From Chloroflexota bacterium (GTDB taxonomy: Bacteria > Chloroflexota > Dormibacteria > Dormibacterales > Dormibacteraceae): a DNA stretch of 64,000 nt. A program made the translations under genes and the position numbers. Positions 39,391 to 47,640 of this stretch are shown here, one piece after another (position 1 is the stretch's first letter; every line of letters begins with the position of its first letter). The stretch spans positions 62,001 to 126,000 of the forward strand of contig VBFH01000022.1 in the NCBI GenBank assembly GCA_005883575.1, in the 5' to 3' direction. The notes beneath the pieces are model-generated. The model saw nothing but the letters and a program-made list of their open reading frames with translations. It had not been told where the DNA came from and did not search any database.

Positions 39391-39412
39391 CCCCAGCGGA
39401 TCTTCGCTGGGG
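39391..39412. repeat. Perfect 8-bp hairpin between yebC and ruvC
   Basis: CCCCAGCG-GATCTT-CGCTGGGG; no adjacent T-tract on the minus strand. Confidence 0.65.
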
Positions 39413-39427
39413 CGTCTCGTCCGCGAC

Positions 39428-40183
39428 CTACACCTGTGCTGAGACGCGTTCAAGGACGTCGGTTGGGATGTCGAAGTTGGCGTATACCTGCTGGACGTCG
39501 TCGTCCTCCTCCAGTGACTCCATCAGCCTGAGCACGGCCGCGGCCTTGTCCTCGCCCACCGCGACCGTTTGCTTGGGCTGCATCGTGATCTCGGCGTTCT
39601 CGACGGTGACGCCGAGAGCTTCCACGGCCGCCTTCACCTTCTCGAACGCTGACGGGGGAGTGGTGACCTCGACCGACTTGCCTTCAACCTGCACGTCGTC
39701 GGCGCCGGCCTCGATGGCGGCGAGCCCGACCTCCTCCGGATCGTGCTTGCCCGCATTCACGGTGATCACACCCTTGCGCTCGAACATCCAGCCGACGGCG
39801 TTGCTCTCAGCCAGGTTTCCACCCTGCTTCGAGAACCTGTGGCGGATCGAAGCCGACGTGCGGTTTCGGTTGTCGGTCAGCGCATCGACCATGACCGCGA
39901 TTCCCGCCGGGCCGTAGCCCTCGTAGCGCACCTCTTCCAGCTTCTCGCCCGCCAGGTCGCCGGTGCCGCGCTTGATCGCGTTCTGGATGCGGTCGGTCGG
40001 CATGTTGATCTCGCGCGCCTTCTGGATGGCGAGGCGGAGGCGGAAGTTGCCGTCAGGATTGGCGCCGCCCTCGCGCGCGGCAATGGTGATCTCGCGGCTG
40101 GCGCGGGTGAAGGCCTGGCCGCGCTTGGCGTCGACGATCGCCTTCTTGTGCTTGATACCGGCCCACTTGGAATGGCCCGACAT
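39428..40183 (-). CDS. yebC: YebC/PmpR family regulator (TACO1-like)
   Basis: MSGHSKWAGIKHKKAIVDAKRGQAFTRASREITIAAREGGANPDGNFRLRLAI. Confidence 0.97.
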   Translation of the reverse strand: MSGHSKWAGIKHKKAIVDAKRGQAFTRASREITIAAREGGANPDGNFRLRLAIQKAREINMPTDRIQNAIKRGTGDLAGEKLEEVRYEGYGPAGIAVMVDALTDNRNRTSASIRHRFSKQGGNLAESNAVGWMFERKGVITVNAGKHDPEEVGLAAIEAGADDVQVEGKSVEVTTPPSAFEKVKAAVEALGVTVENAEITMQPKQTVAVGEDKAAAVLRLMESLEEDDDVQQVYANFDIPTDVLERVSAQV

Positions 40184-40196
40184 TAATGTCCGGCTC

Positions 40197-40210
40197 CGAA
40201 CATGCTTTCG
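40197..40210 (-). promoter_or_regulatory. Candidate imperfect SOS (LexA) box upstream of yebC-ruvCAB
   Basis: CGAACATGCTTTCG: one mismatch from the CGAAC-N4-GTTCG palindrome found perfectly at recA. Confidence 0.5.
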
Positions 40211-40211
40211 C

Positions 40212-41363
40212 TCATTCTAATTCGATGTACCGGCGCCGGGCCGACAGCACGTCTCCGGTTTTGGGCGCCGGTGAGTCCAACCCGACTTTCTCCCGGTTGA
40301 CGCGGACACCACCTTGCTCGAGCAATCGTCTCGCTTCGTTGCGGCTTTTGGCAATCCCCGTGTCGACCAGCAGGCCGACCAGGTCTCCAGATCCGGTGAT
40401 CCTGTAAGTCTCCTTCTGGTCGGGGATCTCGTGTTGGCGGAACTTGACGTTGAAGTCGTCCTCAGCCCGTTGCGCAGATTCTTCGCCGTGCAGACGCTTG
40501 ACGAGCTGGCGCGCCAGCGCCGCCTTCGCGTCTCGCGGCTTCATCGCAAGCACCTCGGCCCGCTGCCATGGCTCGAACGCCGAAACCAATCGCAGATAGT
40601 CGGCGGTCAAAGAGTCCGGAATGGACATCGTCTTGCCGTAGATCTCCTCCGGCTTTTCTGAGATGCCGATGTAGTTGCCGAGCGACTTGGACATCCGCCT
40701 TCCGTCCGGCCCGGTGAGAAGCGGAAAGACAGCGATGTCCTGTGACGGTTGGCCGTATGCCGCCTGTATCTCTCGCCCGAACAGCAGATTGAAGAGTTGG
40801 TCCGTCCCGCCGATCTCCACATCCGCCTCGACCGCGACGGAGTCATACGCCTGGCTGAATGGATACAGAATTTCGTGCGCCCCGATGGCGGAGCCGTCCT
40901 TGAGCCGCTTCGCGAAATCCTCGCGCTGAAGAACTTGCTGCAGCGTCGCTTTGGCCATCAGGCGAAGAATGTCCGCCGCCGTCATCGCCGCAAGCCACTC
41001 GGAGTTGTGCCTCACCTCGATCAGCGTCCGATCGAGAACGAGACCGAGCTGCTCGAAATAGGTTTCGGCGTTGGCCTCCACCTGTTCGCGGGTCAGCATA
41101 GGCCGCGTCTCCGAGCGGCCGCTTGGATCGCCGATCAACGCGGTGTAGTCGCCGATGATCACAACGACTGTATGACCTTCGTTCTGGAACGTGCGCAGCG
41201 CATCGAGCACCACCAGGTGGCCGATATGAAGATCTGGCGCCGTGGGATCCAGGCCAAGCTTCACGCGCAGCTGGTCGCCGCGCTCGAGGCGCGCGCGCAG
41301 GTGATCTTCGACATGGATCTGCACTGCCCGCTCCCGCAGGAGCTCGAACAACTCCTTGCTCAA
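40212..41363 (-). CDS. tyrS: Tyrosyl-tRNA synthetase
   Basis: VKLGLDPTAPDLHIGHLVVLDALR...MSKSLGNYIGI; S4 domain. Confidence 0.97.
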   Translation of the reverse strand: MSKELFELLRERAVQIHVEDHLRARLERGDQLRVKLGLDPTAPDLHIGHLVVLDALRTFQNEGHTVVVIIGDYTALIGDPSGRSETRPMLTREQVEANAETYFEQLGLVLDRTLIEVRHNSEWLAAMTAADILRLMAKATLQQVLQREDFAKRLKDGSAIGAHEILYPFSQAYDSVAVEADVEIGGTDQLFNLLFGREIQAAYGQPSQDIAVFPLLTGPDGRRMSKSLGNYIGISEKPEEIYGKTMSIPDSLTADYLRLVSAFEPWQRAEVLAMKPRDAKAALARQLVKRLHGEESAQRAEDDFNVKFRQHEIPDQKETYRITGSGDLVGLLVDTGIAKSRNEARRLLEQGGVRVNREKVGLDSPAPKTGDVLSARRRYIELE

Positions 41364-41378
41364 TTCGCGAACTTGAGC

Positions 41379-41933
41379 TTAGGGGTTGACCGGTCCTGGG
41401 CCGAAGTAGACCTGGGGGTCGCCGGGCAGCAGCGGCTGAAAGAGAGCGAGGATGGGCTTGTCGATCGCGTTGACGAGGTTGACCATGAACACTGAGTGGC
41501 GCACAGCGTCCCGAACCCCAAGCTGGACCGAGTCGAGCTGGGCCCCGCCGATCGGGTTGGACGCCGCGCCGAGCTCGTAGACCACGACGACCGACAGCAA
41601 TATCGCCGTGAACAAGCCCAGCGCCGTGCCGAGTGTGCGGTTGAGGACGACCGCCTGAATCTGGATTTGCGAGTGAGCGAGCTGCGTCGCCGCCTCGACG
41701 ATCAGCAGGACGAAGGCGATGATCCCGAAGAACCCGTAGATGCGCCCATCAGGCACCTCGAAGCTCGAGGTCTGCTGCAGGATCGCGCCCGCCTGTAGGC
41801 CCATGTTCGTGGCCGCCCAGAGCGCGACGAACACCGCGACAAGTCCGATGAACCGGCGGATGAGACCGCTGAAGAAGCCGCCCACCCCGTAGGCAATGAG
41901 CAGCACGATCGGAAAGATGTCGATCCACGTCAA
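41379..41933 (-). CDS. CvpA family membrane protein
   Basis: WIDIFPIVLLIAYGVGGFFSGLIRRFIGLVAVFVALWAA; four TM segments. Confidence 0.75.
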   Translation of the reverse strand: MTWIDIFPIVLLIAYGVGGFFSGLIRRFIGLVAVFVALWAATNMGLQAGAILQQTSSFEVPDGRIYGFFGIIAFVLLIVEAATQLAHSQIQIQAVVLNRTLGTALGLFTAILLSVVVVYELGAASNPIGGAQLDSVQLGVRDAVRHSVFMVNLVNAIDKPILALFQPLLPGDPQVYFGPGPVNP

Positions 41934-42000
41934 TTCGCGCTTCCCCCGAACGGCACGCCAATGCGTGCAAATTCCGCGCCCGAAATCACTTAGCGGGTGC

Positions 42001-44385
42001 TCACTCTCGGAACCCCGCGCGGTGTCTTTTCTCCAGCCCCCGTCTGATCTCCGACATCACCTTGTCCACTTCGGCGTCCGTCAGGGTGCGCTCCGGACTT
42101 CTGAAAGTCAAGGTGAACGCGATGCTCTTGTGACCTTCGCCAACCTGCGCGCCGCGATACTCGTCGAACGCGCGCGCGTGCTCGAGAAGTTCGCCGCCTG
42201 ATTCCTTGATCGCGAGCAGCAGCGCCCCGGCCGCGACGATGTCTTCGACCACCACGGCGAGGTCGCGCTCCACCGCCGGAAAGCGCGGCAGCGGTTGCGC
42301 GCGAGGGATGCGCGACGCGGCCAGCACCGGCTCGACGTCGATCTCGAACGCCACCAACCTACCCTCGAGCCTCGCGCCGGCTGTGACCGTCGGGTGCAGC
42401 TCGCCCAGATAGCCAAGCTGCCGGCCGTCAAGCACGACCGCCGCGCAGCGTCCCGGGTGAAACAGCTGCGCGGCCGCTCGCTGATATGTGCACGTGGGCG
42501 CCGAGAGAGCGGCCACACACCCATCGAGGACCGACTTCAGGGCGCGCAACGTCTCAGCACCGGCTTCCGCTGACGCTGCGGCCGATATCACCGCGGCCAC
42601 GCGGAGCGGCTCCTCCGGCTGCGCGTTCTTCTCGCCGACTCGAGCGAGGAACGCGGCGGCGATCTCATAGACGCGGACATCGATCCGTCCACGGTCTCGA
42701 TTGAGGGCGACCGCGTCGACGAGCGACGGCAGCAGCGAGGTTCGCAGAGTGTCCATCTCGTCGCTCAATGCGTTGGAGACGGGCATCGCGCGGGCGGCGA
42801 TGCGCAGCTCTTCGAGCCTGGCTCCGGAAACGAGCGCTGGATTCCACGTCTCCGTGAAGCCGGCCCCGGCGAGAACCTCGCGCACGTCGTCAAGCCGTCG
42901 GTCCACGCTCGGCGAGAGTGGCGTCCATGTTTCGTGACGGCGGCCTGGCAGCGTCGGCGGCACGCGGTCGTAGCCGTAGACCCGGCCCACCTCCTCGACA
43001 AGGTCCTCTGGGATCGTGACGTCGAGCCGAAATACCGGTGGGAGCACATCCCACTCCCCGTCGCCCATCACCTTGACGTGAAAATTGAGCCGCCTGAGGA
43101 TCGACTCCGATTCCTCAAGCGGGACGTGCGTGCCCAGGACGTGGTCGATCAGCGCCGGCCGCAAGTTCACGCGCACCGGCTCTTGCGGCCGCGGATAAAC
43201 GTCGGCCCAGTCCCTGTGCACGGCGCCGCCCGCGAGCTCGGCGATCAGCGACGCGGCTCGGCGCGCGCCGGCCAGGGCGAGCTCGGGCGGCAGGGCCCTC
43301 TCGAATCGCGCCGAAGCCTCGGTGCGCAGGCCAAGGGCGCGTGACGTCTGCCTGACGCTCGGTCCGCTGAACGTCGCCGACTCGAGCAGGACGTCTTTGG
43401 TCAGGTTCGTGACCGCGGTGTCTTCCCCACCGATGACGCCTGCCAGGGCTACGGGCCGCCGAGCATCGGCGATGACCAGCATGTCCGGGGTCAGCTCCCT
43501 CACTACCCCGTCGAGTCCTAGCAGCCTTTCCTTTTCGCGAGCGCGCCGCACCTCGATCGCCGGTCCTTCGAGTTTCTCCAGGTCGAAGGCGTGCAGCGGC
43601 TGCGCGTATTCGAGAAGGACGTAGTTCGTGATGTCGACGATGTTGTTGATCGGACGCACGCCGGCCGCGCGCAGGCGGCGCTGAATCCAGTCCGGGCTTC
43701 GTCCGACTTTCACCCCCTTGATCACACCGCCGATGTACCGGCTGCACAGATCGGGATCCTCGATGCTCACATTGACCAGGTCGCGGCCGGGCGGCTCGGC
43801 GGTGCCGGTGAAGGCGGGCATGAAATCACGCTTGAGCGGCCTGTCGAGGCCGGCGGCCAGCTCACGCGCGATCCCGAGGTGGCCCATGCAATCGGGGCGG
43901 TTGGAGGTGACCTCGGCCTCCATGATCGCCTGGCTCGGGATCACCGATGACAGCGGCTGGCCTGGTGTGCCGCGATCCAGGATCAGGATTCCGGAGTGGT
44001 CTTCGCCCAGCATCAGCTCGGCTGCTGAGCAAAGCATCCCGCTCGCCCTGTAACCGGCGATGTTTAAGTCTTTGACGAGCCTGCCATTGGGCACGGTCGT
44101 GCCCGGGAGCGCCACGGGCACCAGCGCTCCGGGGATGGCGTTGGGGGCGCCGGCGATGATCTGCTGGACGCGGCTTCCGATATCCACCTGGTGGACCCAG
44201 AGATCGTTGCGCGACTTCGGATGCTTGACCTGCTCGAGCACTTTGCCGATCACGATCTGAGACAGGTCGACCATCGTGAGCGACTCGACCTCGACGCCCT
44301 GACGGGTCAGGATGTCGGCAGCGTCCTTGGGCGTGATGCCGTCGAGGTCGACGAAGTCTCCGAGCCACTCGTAGCTGATGCGCAC
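42001..44385 (-). CDS. pheT: Phenylalanyl-tRNA synthetase beta subunit
   Basis: MRISYEWLGDFVDL; tRNA-binding, B5 and FDX-ACB domains. Confidence 0.97.
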   Translation of the reverse strand: MRISYEWLGDFVDLDGITPKDAADILTRQGVEVESLTMVDLSQIVIGKVLEQVKHPKSRNDLWVHQVDIGSRVQQIIAGAPNAIPGALVPVALPGTTVPNGRLVKDLNIAGYRASGMLCSAAELMLGEDHSGILILDRGTPGQPLSSVIPSQAIMEAEVTSNRPDCMGHLGIARELAAGLDRPLKRDFMPAFTGTAEPPGRDLVNVSIEDPDLCSRYIGGVIKGVKVGRSPDWIQRRLRAAGVRPINNIVDITNYVLLEYAQPLHAFDLEKLEGPAIEVRRAREKERLLGLDGVVRELTPDMLVIADARRPVALAGVIGGEDTAVTNLTKDVLLESATFSGPSVRQTSRALGLRTEASARFERALPPELALAGARRAASLIAELAGGAVHRDWADVYPRPQEPVRVNLRPALIDHVLGTHVPLEESESILRRLNFHVKVMGDGEWDVLPPVFRLDVTIPEDLVEEVGRVYGYDRVPPTLPGRRHETWTPLSPSVDRRLDDVREVLAGAGFTETWNPALVSGARLEELRIAARAMPVSNALSDEMDTLRTSLLPSLVDAVALNRDRGRIDVRVYEIAAAFLARVGEKNAQPEEPLRVAAVISAAASAEAGAETLRALKSVLDGCVAALSAPTCTYQRAAAQLFHPGRCAAVVLDGRQLGYLGELHPTVTAGARLEGRLVAFEIDVEPVLAASRIPRAQPLPRFPAVERDLAVVVEDIVAAGALLLAIKESGGELLEHARAFDEYRGAQVGEGHKSIAFTLTFRSPERTLTDAEVDKVMSEIRRGLEKRHRAGFRE

Positions 44386-44393
44386 TATTTCAT
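44385..44393 (-). other. Minimal two-codon upstream ORF (ATG AAA TAG) overlapping the pheT GTG start by one base
   Basis: Minus: GGGGAAGGTAGGGTCA-ATG-AAA-TAGTG-CGC; TAG shares its G with the pheT GTG. Confidence 0.45.
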
Positions 44394-44398
44394 TGACC

Positions 44399-44487
44399 CT
44401 ACCTTCCCCGGTCCGAAATCGCGGTGTTGGGGTGGATTTCGTGCGGACGCGACTGAAGTTGCCCGTGGCCGGGTTTCCGGGCCACGG
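44399..44487 (-). repeat. Structured palindromic element, copy 2 (5' of pheT)
   Basis: Minus: GTCC-GCAC-GAAATC-CACCCCAACACCGC-GATTTC-GGAC-CGGGGAAGGTAGGGT; near-identical loop and flank to 37066-37162. Confidence 0.8.
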
Positions 44488-44559
44488 AGGCGGCGGGGAG
44501 ACTAGTGACAGCTGATGCTTTGCTCGGTCGTGCGTTGTTCAACAGCCACGTCACTCGCG

Positions 44560-45588
44560 CTAGAACTGCTCCAGGAACCGCAGGTCGGGTTCGTAGAACA
44601 GGCGGATGTCGTCGACGTCGTGCTTCAGCATCGCCATCCGCTCGATGCCGAAACCCCAGGCGTAGCCGTTCCACTGGGTGGGGTCGATGCCTCCGTTGCG
44701 CAGCACCTGCGGGTGCACCATGCCGCACCCACCCACCTCGAGCCACCCTTTGTGGCGGCAGCTCTTGCATCCGACCCCGCCGCAGATCCCACACGACACG
44801 TCGAACTCGAAGCTCGGCTCCGTGAAGGGGAAGTAGCTCGGACGGATACGAACTTTGCGCTCGCGTCCGTAGAGCGACTGGATCATGTACAGGAGCGTGC
44901 CCTTCATGTCGCCGACCGTGAGGCCGTTGTCGACCGCAAGCCCTTCCACCTGGCTGAAGTAAGGAAGCCGCGTCGCCTCCGGGGGATCGCGCCGGTACAC
45001 GCGGCCCGGCGTGATGATGTAGATCGGCGGGTCCTTGATGCTCTGCATGGCGCGTATCTGCACCGGCGACGTGTGCGCGCGCAGCAGCAGGTCGGGACTG
45101 AAGTAGAAGGAGTCCCAGCTCTCACGCGCCGGATGACCGGCGGTGAGGTTCAGCGCCTCGAAGTTGTACCACTCAGTCTCAACCTCGGGCCCGAGCTCGA
45201 CCTGGTAGCCGAGCGACTCGAGCACGGTCTCGATCTGCCGGCGGATCTGCGTCAGGACGTGGATGTGGCCGCGGCCGAGCGGGGGTCCGGGAAAAGTGAC
45301 GTCGATTGCCTCGGTCTCGGCCAGGTCTGCTAGCCGGGAGGCATCGAGCTCAGCGCGCCGCGCCGCGAGCGCGGCCTCGATGAAGCGCTTGGTTTCGTTG
45401 GCTGCCTTGCCCAGCGCCGCCTTTTCGGCGGCAGGCAGCTGGCCGATGTTGGAAAGCAGCCGGCTTACGTGTCCGCTCTTCCGGCCGAGATACTCGACCT
45501 CGATTCGCCCGAGCTCGCCCTCCGTCTGCGCCTGTCCGATCGCGGCAAGCGCACGGCTAGTCAGCGCGGACGCGTCGCTGTCGCTCAT
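44560..45588 (-). CDS. pheS: Phenylalanyl-tRNA synthetase alpha subunit
   Basis: VTFPGPPLGRGHIHVLTQIRRQIE...GGCGMVHPQVLRNGGIDPTQWNGYAWGFGIERMAML. Confidence 0.97.
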   Translation of the reverse strand: MSDSDASALTSRALAAIGQAQTEGELGRIEVEYLGRKSGHVSRLLSNIGQLPAAEKAALGKAANETKRFIEAALAARRAELDASRLADLAETEAIDVTFPGPPLGRGHIHVLTQIRRQIETVLESLGYQVELGPEVETEWYNFEALNLTAGHPARESWDSFYFSPDLLLRAHTSPVQIRAMQSIKDPPIYIITPGRVYRRDPPEATRLPYFSQVEGLAVDNGLTVGDMKGTLLYMIQSLYGRERKVRIRPSYFPFTEPSFEFDVSCGICGGVGCKSCRHKGWLEVGGCGMVHPQVLRNGGIDPTQWNGYAWGFGIERMAMLKHDVDDIRLFYEPDLRFLEQF

Positions 45589-46355
45589 GCCGCCCTCCGC
45601 CGCTTGATCTCGAACAGGATCAGCGCCGCTGCTGCTGCGACGTTGAGCGATTCCACGCCTTCGGTCAGCGGCACGGTGACCAGCTTGAGGTCCTTCCTAG
45701 AAAGACCGTGAGTTTCGCTGCCGAGCACGATCATGCCCGCAGACTCTATCGGCGCCTCAGCCAGCGGTGCACCGCCGGACGGCGCAGCCCCGTAACCGTC
45801 GATCGTCTCGAGGTCTTTCCACTGCGCCCGGCCGACTTTGAGCCGGAACACGTTGCCGGCCGAGGCTCGCACCGCCTTTGGCCCGAACGGATCGGCGCTA
45901 CCCGGCAGCACCACAAGCGCGGGAGCGCCGGCGGCGGCGGCGGTGCGGCAGATCGCCCCCACGTTGCCCGGGTCCTGGACGCCGTCGAGCACGACGAGTG
46001 GCCATCCTTCGCTGCGCGCGGACTCGATCGCGTCGGCCGGCGACGCTTCATGGACGCGCGCGATCGCGATCACGCCCTGCGGGGTCACCGTCTGCGTCGC
46101 GGCGCGAAACGCCCCCGGCGTCAGCACGATTCGCGACTCGGTGTGAAAAGGAAGCCTGTCACCTTCGCGCACGCCGATGAGCTCGAACTCCAGGCCGGCC
46201 GCTTTGGCCTCCGCGAGCACGCGCGGACCTTCCAGGAGGACCAAGCCTGGCTCGCGCCGGTGAGCGAGACGCCGCAGGCGGCGGACGACCTCGTTGTCCG
46301 GGCTGCTGATCAGCTGGTCAGAGGGCTTTCTTTGCAACCTCCACCAGCCGAGCAA
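45585..46355 (-). CDS. TrmH/SpoU family RNA methyltransferase
   Basis: [36 protein letters not shown]...[22 protein letters not shown]; start uncertain. Confidence 0.9.
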   Translation of the reverse strand: MLGWWRLQRKPSDQLISSPDNEVVRRLRRLAHRREPGLVLLEGPRVLAEAKAAGLEFELIGVREGDRLPFHTESRIVLTPGAFRAATQTVTPQGVIAIARVHEASPADAIESARSEGWPLVVLDGVQDPGNVGAICRTAAAAGAPALVVLPGSADPFGPKAVRASAGNVFRLKVGRAQWKDLETIDGYGAAPSGGAPLAEAPIESAGMIVLGSETHGLSRKDLKLVTVPLTEGVESLNVAAAAALILFEIKRRRAA

Positions 46356-46671
46356 AGGAACCGCTGTCGCGCACGGCCAGGTCAGCCAGCATCTTGCGGT
46401 CGATCTCCACTCCGGCCTGGCGAAGGCCGTGCATCAGCTTGTTGTAAGGCAGCCCCGACTGCCTCGAGGCCGCGTTGATCCGCGCGATCCACAGCCGGCG
46501 CATCTCCCGCTTGCGACGGCGGCGGTCGCGGAACGCATAGGCGAGCGCGTGCAGAACCGCCTCGTTGGCGGGTCGGAAGAGCAGCTTCTTGGAAAGCCGG
46601 AACCCCTTGGCCCGATCCAGGATCGCCTTGTGGCGGCGATGAGCCGGAACGCCACGTTTGACGCGTGCCAT
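46318..46671 (-). CDS. rplT: 50S ribosomal protein L20
   Basis: [25 protein letters not shown]...[36 protein letters not shown]. Confidence 0.98.
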   Translation of the reverse strand: MARVKRGVPAHRRHKAILDRAKGFRLSKKLLFRPANEAVLHALAYAFRDRRRRKREMRRLWIARINAASRQSGLPYNKLMHGLRQAGVEIDRKMLADLAVRDSGSFARLVEVAKKAL

Positions 46672-46675
46672 TTTC

Positions 46676-46870
46676 CTAGACCCCGAGCGCCCGGCGCACC
46701 GTCTTGCGGTCCGCCTTGGACACCGGCTGCTGGTTCTCGTAGTTGCGCTTGCGCTTCTGGGACTTGTGCTCGAGGAGGTGGCTCTTGAACGCCGAGCGGC
46801 GCATCAGCTTGCCGTTCCGGGTGACCCGGATCCGCTTCGCGATCCCTTTCTGTGTCTTCAGCTTAGGCAC
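46676..46870 (-). CDS. rpmI: 50S ribosomal protein L35
   Basis: [42 protein letters not shown]. Confidence 0.97.
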   Translation of the reverse strand: MPKLKTQKGIAKRIRVTRNGKLMRRSAFKSHLLEHKSQKRKRNYENQQPVSKADRKTVRRALGV

Positions 46871-47411
46871 TGGTCGCCTGCTGCTCCTTTACCGCTCCTT
46901 GGCGGTTTGGCGCGAGGATCATAAACAGGTTCTTGCCCTCGAGGAGAGGCTGGCGTTCGATGACCGCGAACTGCTTGGCGTCGTCCGCCACCCGTTCGAG
47001 GATCTTTCGCCCGATCTCCTGATGGACCATCTCGCGGCCCCTGAACATGATCGTCACCTTGACCTTCTCTCCTGCCTCGAGGAACTGCTTCAAACCTTTG
47101 AACTTGGTCTGGAAGTCGTGCTCCGCGACCTTCGGGCGGAGCTTCATCTCCTTCAGCTTGATGACGTTCTGCTTACGGCGCTGGTCTTTTTCCCGCTTGA
47201 CGGTCTCGAACTTGTAGCGTCCGTAGTCCATCAGGCGGCAGACCGGCGGGCTCGCTTGTGGCGCCACCTCGACGAGGTCGAGCCCTTTCTCGTTTGCGAT
47301 GCGAAGCGCGGCGTCCAGGGAGAGTACGCCTAGCTGGTTGTTCTGGTCGTCGATCAGTCGCACTTCGGAGCTGCGGATCTGATCGTTGATCCTCAGCTCT
47401 TTAAACGGTAT
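46863..47411 (-). CDS. infC: Translation initiation factor IF-3
   Basis: In-frame from ATA at 47411: (ATA)PFKELRINDQIRSSEVRLIDDQNNQLGVLS; SD GAGGT 8 nt upstream; ORF-track GTG at 47363 truncates the conserved RINDQIR segment. Confidence 0.95.
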   Translation of the reverse strand: MPFKELRINDQIRSSEVRLIDDQNNQLGVLSLDAALRIANEKGLDLVEVAPQASPPVCRLMDYGRYKFETVKREKDQRRKQNVIKLKEMKLRPKVAEHDFQTKFKGLKQFLEAGEKVKVTIMFRGREMVHQEIGRKILERVADDAKQFAVIERQPLLEGKNLFMILAPNRQGAVKEQQATSA

Positions 47412-47460
47412 GGGACGTTACCTCGGCCAAATTCAGTGTTGCTCTATTCCTCCATCCAGA

Positions 47461-47491
47461 CAAAACAAAACGGACAGCACGGCGCCGTCCG
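47461..47491 (-). terminator. Intrinsic terminator/attenuator in the thrS-infC intergenic leader
   Basis: Minus: CGGACGGC-GCCGT-GCTGTCCG-TTTTGTTTTG; preceded by an alternative GTCC/GGAC pairing partner. Confidence 0.75.
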
Positions 47492-47640
47492 CTGGGTAAC
47501 CCCTTCGGGCTGGACCCTGGGGGTGAGGGGCGGCGCCCTGCTTTAGAGCGTGGATGGTACCGGAAACCGAGCGCCTGCGCAAAATTCTCGCCTCCTGATG
47601 TGAACGTGGGGCTGCGCCTGTACACCCATCGGGTCGAGGC

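Noticed and set aside
39391-39412. Intrinsic terminator between yebC and ruvC
   Set aside because: Perfect 8-bp stem but no T-tract on either transcribed side; kept only as a hairpin.
44399-44487. T-box riboswitch upstream of pheT
   Set aside because: Contains ACCGCG like the T-box antiterminator, but lacks the UGGN bulge, GGUGG and a recognisable specifier loop; a near-identical copy precedes a DUF2905 gene unrelated to aminoacylation.
45585-46355. CTG start (46313) for the TrmH-family methyltransferase
   Set aside because: LISSPDNE begins at CTG near the rplT stop and fits family length, but in-frame canonical codons exist upstream, so the call is not forced.
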